Source: CAVSPO01 sp963730005
GTDB taxonomy: Bacteria; Actinomycetota; Actinomycetes; Propionibacteriales; Propionibacteriaceae
Length of the DNA: 64,000 nt
NCBI GenBank assembly: GCA_963730005.1
Contig: CAVSPO010000018.1
Coordinates: 1-64,000 of the forward strand
Direction: 5' to 3'
Below, one piece after another: positions 54,368 to 61,108 of this stretch. The notes under the pieces were generated by a model. The model made no database searches. It saw only the letters and a program-made list of their open reading frames with translations, and had not been told where the DNA came from. Every line of letters starts with the position of its first letter. Positions within the stretch are counted from its first letter, which is position 1. A program made the position numbers and the translations under genes.

Positions 54368-55532
54368 ATGATCTACCTGGACAACTCGGCCACCAGCTGG
54401 CCCAAACCGGGCGCCGGTGGTCGATGCCGTTCTTGACGCGCTCCGCCTGGGCGGCAACCCCGGACGTGGTGCACACGGGGCCGCGTTGGCCGCCGGGCGC
54501 ACCCTCTACGGCACCCGGCGGCTGGCGACCGAGCTGTTCGGTGCCGGCAGCCCGCAGCAGGTGGTGCTGAGCCACAACGCCACCGGCGCCCTGAACCTGG
54601 CCATCCACGGCCTGACCGGGCCCGGCCAGCACGTGGTGAGCACCGACCTGGAACACAACTCGGTGTTGCGTCCGCTGTACGCCGCCCGGGCGCGGGGTGT
54701 TGAGCTCAGCCTGGTCAGGTCGAAACGTGGGGTGGTGACGCCGGACCAGATCGGCGCCGCGCTGCGGCCGGACACCTCGATGGTGGTGCTGACGCACGGC
54801 TCGAACGTGTTGGGCACCGTACAGCCGGTGGAAGACATTGCCCGGCTGTGCGACGAGCGCGGCATCGTGTTGCTGGTGGACGCCGCGCAGACCGCCGGGC
54901 TGCTGCCGCTGAGCATGACCACGCACGGCATCGGCGCCATTGCCTGCTCGGGACACAAGTCGCTGCTCGGCCCCCAGGGCACCGGGCTGCTGGTGCTGCG
55001 TCCCGACGTGCGTCCCCGGCCGCTGGAACACGGCGGCACCGGCGCGGACAGCTTCGACGAGCAGATGCCGGCGTCCCTGCCCGAGGGTCTGGAGGCCGGC
55101 ACCCAGAACGGTCCGGGGGCGGCCGGTCTGGGCGCAGCGCTGCGCCTGGTGCTGGACGCCGGGGCTGCTGCGCGTCCCAGTGACCATTGGCAGCTCGCGA
55201 TGGCCAGGGCTCGTCAGCTGCGCGACGGTCTGGCGGAGCTGGGCTGTTTCGAGTTCCCCGAGGTGGATCTTGCTGCCTGGCGGCTGCCGGTGGTTTCCGG
55301 GAACGTGCGGGCCCGCGCGGGAATGCTGCTCGACTCGCAGACCGTGGCCGACGAGCTTTGGGAGCACGCCGGGGTGGCGGTGCGCGGCGGGTTCCACTGC
55401 GCACCGTTGGTGCACACCCACTACGGCACCAGGGCCACCGGTATGGTGCGGTTCAGCCCCGGCCACGACACCAGCGGCGCCGAGATCGACGCGGCGCTGG
55501 CCGCCGTCGCAGCGATCGCCGAGGCCGGCTGA
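54368..55532 (+). pseudogene. Cysteine-desulfurase-family class V aminotransferase (one frameshift)
   Basis: PLP enzyme of the EF2568/TIGR01977 group. The N-terminus MIYLDNSATSWPKP reads from ATG 54368. An extra G in CCGGGCGCC near 54408 shifts the frame, and VVDAVLDALRLGGNPGRGAH onward continues to 55532. PLP lysine in CSGHKSLLGPQGTGLL, active Cys in RGGFHCAPLVHTHYG. By family and context it would mobilise sulfur or selenium for the molybdenum cofactor. A 20-base near-repeat of the start (ATGATCCACCTGGACAACC) sits just before it. Confidence 0.85.
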
Positions 55533-55533
55533 G

Positions 55534-55791
55534 ATGGATGCGGGAGCCACCGTGACAACGTTCGCCACCACCACCGACGCGTTCGCCTTCGAGGACACGG
55601 CGCGGGCCGAGGCACTGCCCGGACGCCTGATCCCGCTGCCCACCGGAATCGCCGCCGGCTGCGGACTGGCCTGGCTCAGCCCGCCGTTGACTCCGCCCGG
55701 CGATTTCGCCACCGACCACCAGCTGCCGGTCCAGGGGGTGTTCCGTTTTGGTGTCAATTCGTCCTATCACCGCCTGGACCGACCCGCTTGA
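55534..55791 (+). CDS. DUF3343 putative Se/S carrier-like protein
   Basis: 85 residues, one base after the cysteine-desulfurase stop. DUF3343 core: TFATTTDAFAFEDTARAEAL followed by RLIPLPTGIAAGCGLAW, with the conserved Cys in AAGCGL. The family is described as Se/S carrier-like and is tied to this gene set in other bacteria. Its 3' end overlaps the yqeC start by about 40 bases. Confidence 0.8.
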   Translation: MDAGATVTTFATTTDAFAFEDTARAEALPGRLIPLPTGIAAGCGLAWLSPPLTPPGDFATDHQLPVQGVFRFGVNSSYHRLDRPA

Positions 55792-56521
55792 CGGTGGCCG
55801 ACCCCGTCCGGGCCGGCCACTGCTGGACGCGTTGGGCTTGCGGGAGCATCTCGTCCCGACCGGATCCGGCCCGGCGGTCGTCGCAGTGGCAGTCGGCGGC
55901 GGCGGCAAGACCACCCTGGTGCACAGCCTGGGTCTGGAGGCCGCGGCCCTGGGCCTGCGGGTGCTGCTGACCACCACCACGCACATGATGAACGAGCCCG
56001 GGATGGCGACCTCGGTGGCCCAGGTGCGCGAACGGCTCGCCCGACCGGGGCTGCTCACCGCCGCCAGGCCGATCAGCGACCAGAAGTCCGGCAGCTTCGA
56101 CATCGACGACCTCGACCGGCTGCGCGAGATCGCCGACGCCATCTTCATCGAAGGCGACGGCTCGCGGCACCTGCCCATCAAGGTGCCCGCCGATCATGAG
56201 CCGGTGGTGCCCGCGTTCAGCGACCTGGTGTTGGTCGTCACCGGGTTGAGGGCACTCGGGCGTCCGATGTCCGAGGTCTGCCACCGGCTGCCCACTGCCG
56301 TGGCCCAGTTGGACGACCCTGAGCTGCCCGGTCGCACCCTCACCCCACAGCTGGCGGCTGACCTGTTGCGCGCCGGCTACCTGACGAATCCGAAGCTGCT
56401 GGCTTGGGAACAGCGCCGCGCTGTCGTGCTCAACCAGGCCGACGACCTGGAGATGGTGGCCCGTGGCCGACGGCTGGCGGCCCTGCTGGACGAGCATGTC
56501 CTGATCACCGGGTGGGCCTGA
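55748..56521 (+). CDS. yqeC: YqeC-type selenium cofactor accessory protein
   Basis: About 257 residues, TIGR03172 family. P-loop VGGGGKTTLVHSLG, TTTTHMM, then FIEGDGSRHLPIKVPADHEP, the strongly conserved substrate region, and VVLNQADD near the end. An NTPase-type accessory factor of selenium-dependent molybdenum hydroxylases. The start is TTG 55748 or GTG 55751, both inside the preceding gene; no later initiator leaves the domain complete. Confidence 0.87.
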   Translation: MVSIRPITAWTDPLDGGRPRPGRPLLDALGLREHLVPTGSGPAVVAVAVGGGGKTTLVHSLGLEAAALGLRVLLTTTTHMMNEPGMATSVAQVRERLARPGLLTAARPISDQKSGSFDIDDLDRLREIADAIFIEGDGSRHLPIKVPADHEPVVPAFSDLVLVVTGLRALGRPMSEVCHRLPTAVAQLDDPELPGRTLTPQLAADLLRAGYLTNPKLLAWEQRRAVVLNQADDLEMVARGRRLAALLDEHVLITGWA

Positions 56522-56569
56522 TGTTGACTCGGCCAAGCCTGTTTCTGGCTCGGACAAGGAGGTTTTGCC

Positions 56570-57568
56570 ATGCGGAGTGACGATTACACCGCCTTGTTCG
56601 AGCGCATCGAGAACAACGGCCTGGACACCCGTCTGCACTGGGCCAGCGGGCCACGCGCCGGTTGCTCCGAACCGTGGTCAGGCAGCGATGAGGACGTGCC
56701 CGGGACGCTGGTCCGTGGCCTCGGCAACGCCTGCTTCGAGTCGGGGCAGGGCTGTGTCTTTGCCGAGCGGCTGATGGGCCGACCCAGGCTGGTGATACTG
56801 GGAGCCGGCCATGTCGGGGCGGCCACCGCCCACCTGGGTGCCCGGCTGGGGTTCAGGGTCGTGGTGGTGGACGATCGGCCCGAGTTCGCCAACGCAGAGC
56901 AACTGCCCGACGCCGACCTGATCGTCTGCGACTCCTTCGAGAACGCCCTGGACGAGCTGCCGAGCTACGCCAACAGCTACTTCGTGATCGTCACCCGAGG
57001 TCACTTGATGGACCAGTACTGCGCCGAGCGGGTCTTGCGGATGCCCTTCGAGTACGTCGGCATGATGGGCTCGCGACGCAAGGTGGCGACCGTCAGGCAG
57101 CGCATGGTGGCGAACGGGTTCACCGAGGCGGAGTTCGACCAGATCCATGCACCGATCGGCCTGCCGCTGGGCGGGCAGGAGCCGTTCGCGCTTGCTGTGT
57201 CGATCTGCGCCGAACTGATCCGGGTTCGTTCCAGCGGCAACACGCACGCCTTCGACCCGGACGTGCAGGCCCGGATCGTGGCGCTGGCGGCCGAGCCCGG
57301 TCGTCCCGCGGCGCTGGCGACCATCATCGGACACGGCGGTTCCACCCCCCGCGACACGGGTGCCCGGATGCTGGTCACCCAGGACGGCCTGGTCGTCGGG
57401 TCGGTCGGCGGCGGCGCTGTCGAGAGCGCGGTGATCACGCAGTGCCGTGAACTGCTGGCTACTGGGGGCTCGACCGCCCTGATCGACTACGACATGACCG
57501 ACGCGGCGGACGGGCGGCTGGGCATGATCTGCGGCGGCCGCGCCCGGCTGCTGCTGGAGTCCCTCTAG
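56570..57568 (+). CDS. xdhC: XdhC-family molybdenum hydroxylase maturation protein
   Basis: 332 residues. The XdhC_C Rossmann domain comes first (PRLVILGAGHVGAATAHLGA; VVVVDDRPEFANAEQLP; YVGMMGSRRKV), and the short XdhC_CoxI domain last (ATIIGHGGSTPRDTGARMLV; GSVGGGAVESAVI). This reversed domain order is typical of the selenium-cluster type. XdhC proteins bind molybdenum cofactor, mediate its sulfuration and deliver it to the hydroxylase. A perfect AAGGAGG precedes the ATG. Confidence 0.9.
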   Translation: MRSDDYTALFERIENNGLDTRLHWASGPRAGCSEPWSGSDEDVPGTLVRGLGNACFESGQGCVFAERLMGRPRLVILGAGHVGAATAHLGARLGFRVVVVDDRPEFANAEQLPDADLIVCDSFENALDELPSYANSYFVIVTRGHLMDQYCAERVLRMPFEYVGMMGSRRKVATVRQRMVANGFTEAEFDQIHAPIGLPLGGQEPFALAVSICAELIRVRSSGNTHAFDPDVQARIVALAAEPGRPAALATIIGHGGSTPRDTGARMLVTQDGLVVGSVGGGAVESAVITQCRELLATGGSTALIDYDMTDAADGRLGMICGGRARLLLESL

Positions 57569-57603
57569 GGCGCCGGAGACGTCGATATCCGGTCGGCACG
57601 TTT

Positions 57604-57670
57604 CCAACTTGTGCCTATTTGGCCGGGAATCGCTCCTACGGCCCTGCCCGACCGAATGGGCACAAGTTAG
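57604..57670. repeat. Palindromic repeat element, copy 3
   Basis: Left arm 57604-57629 (CCAACTTGTGCCTATTTGGC then CGGGAA), right arm GCCCGACCGAATGGGCACAA then GTTAG (57646-57670), with a loop containing TCGCTCCTACGGCC. The right end covers the stop codon of the minus-strand gene at 57667. Positioned between convergent xdhC and the endonuclease-like gene, where it could terminate both. Confidence 0.85.
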
Positions 57671-58521
57671 AAATCCGCTGGCCCCAAATCCGGGAGCCAG
57701 GGGTCACCAAGCACGGGCATTCTGTGGGCATCCGCCGCCAGCAGTGACGTCAACACCTGCTGCGTCACATCCCACTGCTCCATCACCTGGCCATACGTCA
57801 GTCTCAGGGTCCGGTAACCGAGACCGGCAGCAATCAGGTCTCGTCGCCTGTCGACGAGATACTGCTGGGGATTCGCATGATGTTGGTGGCTGTCGCACTC
57901 GAGGATCAACGAATCGCCCACCAGCAGGTCGACGCGGCCAAGGCCAGCGATGCTGACCTGCGCTCGCACCTGAACCCGACGACGGTTGAACCACAGCCGG
58001 ACTCGGGTTTCCGTCCCTGATTCGGCACGAGGACAGAAGTGCTGCAGCCGACGTCGCCGCCTTTCGGGGGCCGCCGCGATCAGGTCGCGCGCCTCCCCCA
58101 GTTGGATCTTGCCTAGACGAGTGGCGGACTCCAGCACCATCAGGGCAGTCTCGGCGTCGTGGTGCCGCAACAGGTGGCTCAGACAGTCGGGCAGGCTCAG
58201 AATCGGCTGCGTTTCCGGCCAACTCAGGCTCGCCTGACGGTGCAGCCGCATCTCTGGCCCGGCGGGACGCCGCACCTGTCCCGGGACAGCTACGTGGACC
58301 CCGGTGTGCGGAACCCAAACCCCGTAATGTCTGGCGCCCGAAGTGCAGGTCAGCCGTCCGCCCACCCGGACGGCCAGGCAGGCCTCCGGATCAGCGCCGG
58401 GCGAGGCGTACCAGCCCCTGCGCACGCGACGCAGGTTGCCCTCGTCGATTTCAGCCTGGATCCTGCGTGGGGTAAGCCCGGCGTCCCGCAAGCCGGCAGT
58501 CGCATAAACGCCAATGTCCAT
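57667..58521 (-). CDS. DUF559/AbiEi-like endonuclease-fold protein
   Basis: 284 residues. An N-terminal winged-helix region (TAGLRDAGLTPRRIQAEIDEG; LRRVRRGWYASPGADP) resembling AbiEi_4 proteins, followed by a C-terminal restriction-endonuclease-like (DUF559) segment: IAGLGRVDLLVGDSLILECD, SHQHHANPQQYLVDRRRDLI, with the D-x(n)-E-x-D pattern of that fold. Such proteins are common in actinobacteria and of unknown role. It is bracketed by two palindromic repeats. ATG 58521. Confidence 0.7.
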   Translation of the reverse strand: MDIGVYATAGLRDAGLTPRRIQAEIDEGNLRRVRRGWYASPGADPEACLAVRVGGRLTCTSGARHYGVWVPHTGVHVAVPGQVRRPAGPEMRLHRQASLSWPETQPILSLPDCLSHLLRHHDAETALMVLESATRLGKIQLGEARDLIAAAPERRRRRLQHFCPRAESGTETRVRLWFNRRRVQVRAQVSIAGLGRVDLLVGDSLILECDSHQHHANPQQYLVDRRRDLIAAGLGYRTLRLTYGQVMEQWDVTQQVLTSLLAADAHRMPVLGDPWLPDLGPADF

Positions 58522-58629
58522 GAAGACACTGTCCCCAGCGGTCACCGGAAACGTCACCCGTCCACAGCCGGACCGGGTGACAAAGGCCCTGGGAACAACT
58601 GAAGCTCCAGGAAACCGGACGTCACGTGG

Positions 58630-58696
58630 CCAACTTGTGCCTATTTGGTCGGGAATCGCTCCTACGGGCCTTCCCGACCAAATAGGCACAAGTTGG
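58630..58696. repeat. Palindromic repeat element, copy 4 (perfect)
   Basis: Perfect 26-bp inverted repeat, 58630-58655 (CCAACTTGTGCCTATTTGGT then CGGGAA) and 58671-58696, with a 15-base loop TCGCTCCTACGGGCC. The best preserved copy of the family. The loop read on the minus strand (GGCCCGTAGGAGCGA) matches the loop of copies 1 and 2 at ten of fifteen positions. Confidence 0.9.
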
Positions 58697-58715
58697 GAAC
58701 CCGACGGTCAGAACC

Positions 58716-59093
58716 TCAGCAGGTGGCGATGCACTCCACCTCGACCTTGGCGCCCTTGGGCAAGGCGGCCACCGCAACCGCTGAACGCGCAGGGTTGGCG
58801 CCCTCGAAAAAGTCGGCGTAGACGGCATTCACCATGGCGAAATCGTTGATGTCGGTGAGGAAGACGATGGTCTTGAGCACGTTCTGCTTGCTGCTGCCGG
58901 CCGCCTCCAGCACAGCCGCCAGGTTGCTCAACGAGGCGCGGGCCTGATCCTCGACGGATTCCGGCATCTCGCCGGTGGCCATGTCGATTCCCAGTTGCCC
59001 GGAGACGAAGACCAGGCTGTCGGTCTTCATGGCCTGCACGTAAGGACCGATGGCGGCGGGGGCTTTCTCGGTGTTGACGCTGACTCCAGGCAT
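58716..59093 (-). CDS. RidA-family deaminase
   Basis: 125 residues. IGPYVQAMKTDSLVFVSGQL, VLKTIVFLTDINDFAMVNAV and NPARSAVAVAALPKGAKVEV with the catalytic Arg and the terminal Glu region. RidA hydrolyses reactive enamine/imine intermediates from PLP enzymes. Length and motifs are complete. Cytosolic. Confidence 0.92.
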   Translation of the reverse strand: MPGVSVNTEKAPAAIGPYVQAMKTDSLVFVSGQLGIDMATGEMPESVEDQARASLSNLAAVLEAAGSSKQNVLKTIVFLTDINDFAMVNAVYADFFEGANPARSAVAVAALPKGAKVEVECIATC

Positions 59094-59177
59094 GCGGGGG
59101 CTCCTTCAGTGATGGACTCGGCTCAGGTCAGAGGTCAGGGCTGGGCCACGGCCCCCCAGACGCGCGATCGCGGGGGG

Positions 59178-59501
59178 TCAGGCCTTCGTGGGCAGTGCGG
59201 CCACCCTGGGCTCGTCCTTGCCGATGTTGCCCAGCGCGGTGGCCCCACCGGGCGACCCCAGACCGGTGCAAGCGAAGAAGTTCGCGTTGATGTCCACCCA
59301 CTGCCTCGTCTCGGCGGGCAGGTCGTCCTCGTAGTAGATGGCCTGAACCGGGCACACCATCTCGCACGCACCACAGTCGACGCACTCGTCAGGGTTGATG
59401 TACAGACAGCGCTCCCCCTCGTAGATGCAGTCGACGGGGCACTCCTCCTGACACGTCTTGTCCTTGAGGTCCACGCACGGCTGGGTGATGACGTAGGTCA
59501 T
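59178..59501 (-). CDS. fdxA: 7Fe ferredoxin
   Basis: 107 residues. CVDLKDKTCQEECPVDC and CVDCGACEMVCPVQAI give the 3Fe-4S plus 4Fe-4S arrangement of actinobacterial FdxA, with the EGERCLYINPDE linker. Low-potential electron carrier; a likely partner of the PFOR at 47770. ATG 59501 has AAGGAGC upstream. Confidence 0.93.
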   Translation of the reverse strand: MTYVITQPCVDLKDKTCQEECPVDCIYEGERCLYINPDECVDCGACEMVCPVQAIYYEDDLPAETRQWVDINANFFACTGLGSPGGATALGNIGKDEPRVAALPTKA

Positions 59502-59653
59502 GGTTCAGCTCCTTCTTCGGCGAAATCGGGTCGGGCGACGATGCAGGCACCCGCCTCTTGTTCGAGCCCTCCGGCCAGCTTATCGAGAGACGTGAACAGT
59601 GCGCGACGGTCCGGGCCGGACTGGCCCCAGGCCTCGGACCCTAGGATGGCGGC

Positions 59654-60259
59654 ATGGGGGCACGTCGCACGACCGACGCGCAGGTTCTCGGCGTCGTCCT
59701 GGCGGCTGGCGCCGGGCGTCGCATGGGCGGTCCCAAGGCCTTGGTCGGCCCGCTCGCCGCTGGCCGGCTCACCCCACTGCAGCAGGTCTGTCAGTGGGTC
59801 CATGACGCCGGTTGTCAGCAGGTGTTCGCCGTCATCGGCGCCGCTGCCGATCAGGTCCGCGCCGCAGTGCCCGCCATCCCGTGGCTGCACCTCGTGGAGG
59901 CCGTCGACTGGGCTGAGGGGATGGGCGCCTCGCTGCGCGCAGGGCTGCGCGCCGCCGCCGGGACTTCGTGCGATCTGGCGCTGATCACCCTGGTCGACCT
60001 GCCGGACGTCCGCACCGGCGTCCACTCGCGCCTGCTCTGCGAGGCCGCGGCGGGCCCCGGGACGCTCGCCCGCGCCAGCTACGCCGGCACCCCCGGGCAT
60101 CCTGTGCTGATCGGGCGCGACTGGTGGCCCGAGGCTGGCACGGTGGCCGTCGGCGACCGTGGCGCCCGAGCCCTGTTCGCCGAGCACCGGCACCAGCTCG
60201 TCGAGTGCGGCGACCTCGCCTCCGGGATCGACACGGACACCCCCACAGGGTGCGCGTGA
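59654..60259 (+). CDS. MocA-like molybdenum cofactor nucleotidyltransferase
   Basis: 201 residues. NTP-transferase fold with VVLAAGAGRRMGGPKALV at the N-terminus, LALITLVDLPDV (metal site) and YAGTPGHPVLIGRD, the pattern of MocA-type CTP:molybdopterin cytidylyltransferases that make the dinucleotide cofactor of xanthine-dehydrogenase-type hydroxylases. Presence near xdhC/yqeB supports that role; MobA-type (GTP) activity is less likely because of the GHPVLI motif. Confidence 0.8.
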   Translation: MGARRTTDAQVLGVVLAAGAGRRMGGPKALVGPLAAGRLTPLQQVCQWVHDAGCQQVFAVIGAAADQVRAAVPAIPWLHLVEAVDWAEGMGASLRAGLRAAAGTSCDLALITLVDLPDVRTGVHSRLLCEAAAGPGTLARASYAGTPGHPVLIGRDWWPEAGTVAVGDRGARALFAEHRHQLVECGDLASGIDTDTPTGCA

Positions 60260-60333
60260 GCGTTGGTGCCGCCTGAACATCTGCGGGGTGGGGTCTCTCA
60301 CCCTCGCAACCCCCGCACGGGGGGAGTTGCCCG

Positions 60334-61095
60334 ATGCTGCCCCTCCGTAGCGTCGTCGACATGGCCATCCGTGCGCTCATCTTCGACGTCGACGGCACGC
60401 TCGCCGAAACCGAGCGTGACGGGCACCGCGTCGCGTTCAACGCCGCCTTCGATGAGGCGGGGCTGCCCTGGCACTGGGACGTGGAGCTCTACGACGACCT
60501 CCTGACGGTCACCGGAGGCAAGGAGCGCATCCGCCACTTCTGCACGCGTTTCGATCCCACATTCCTGCAACGCCGCGACGCAACGGCCCTCATCGCCGGC
60601 ATCCATGCTGCGAAGACGCGACGCTACGGCGCGCTGGTGCGCACCGGCCAGATCAAGCTGCGGCCCGGCGTCCAGGAGCTGATCCACGCTGCGCGTGACG
60701 CCGGGATCCGGCTGGCGATCGCCACCACCACAACGCCGGACAACGTCACCGAGCTGCTCAGGACCACCCTGGGAGAGGACGCCCCCGGCTGGTTCGAGGT
60801 GGTGGGCGCCGGCGACGTCGTGCCGGACAAGAAGCCCTCCCCCGCCGTCTACCTGTGGGTCCTGGACCAGTTGGGGTTGGACGCGGCCGAGTGCGTCGCC
60901 ATTGAGGACTCGGAGCCCGGCCTGGCAGCCGCGGCGGCGGCCGGCGTGGCGACCGTCGTGGCCCCCTCGGCCCACGCGCCTTCCCCCCGCGACCCGGGCG
61001 GCCCCTGGGAACAGGCCGCGCTCGTCGTCGACGACCTCACCAACGTGACCCTCGCGGACCTTGCCGCGCTCACCAACCCTGCCAACAACCACTGA
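60334..61095 (+). CDS. cbbY: CbbY-type HAD phosphatase
   Basis: 253 residues. HAD motif I IFDVDGTLAETERDGHRVAF, motif II region ATTTTPDNV, motif III PDKKPSP and motif IV AIEDSEPGL. CbbY dephosphorylates xylulose-1,5-bisphosphate, an inhibitory RuBisCO by-product. ATG 60334 is preferred because GGGGGGAG lies 7 bases upstream; ATG 60361 is the family-like start but has no ribosome binding site. 13 bases before cbbM, so co-transcribed. Confidence 0.87.
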   Translation: MLPLRSVVDMAIRALIFDVDGTLAETERDGHRVAFNAAFDEAGLPWHWDVELYDDLLTVTGGKERIRHFCTRFDPTFLQRRDATALIAGIHAAKTRRYGALVRTGQIKLRPGVQELIHAARDAGIRLAIATTTTPDNVTELLRTTLGEDAPGWFEVVGAGDVVPDKKPSPAVYLWVLDQLGLDAAECVAIEDSEPGLAAAAAAGVATVVAPSAHAPSPRDPGGPWEQAALVVDDLTNVTLADLAALTNPANNH

Positions 61096-61108
61096 AGGAG
61101 CACCGAAC

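Noticed and set aside
53736..55757. Open frame of 673 codons on the minus strand
   Set aside because: Antisense to yqeB, the cysteine-desulfurase homologue and DUF3343; no conserved motif.
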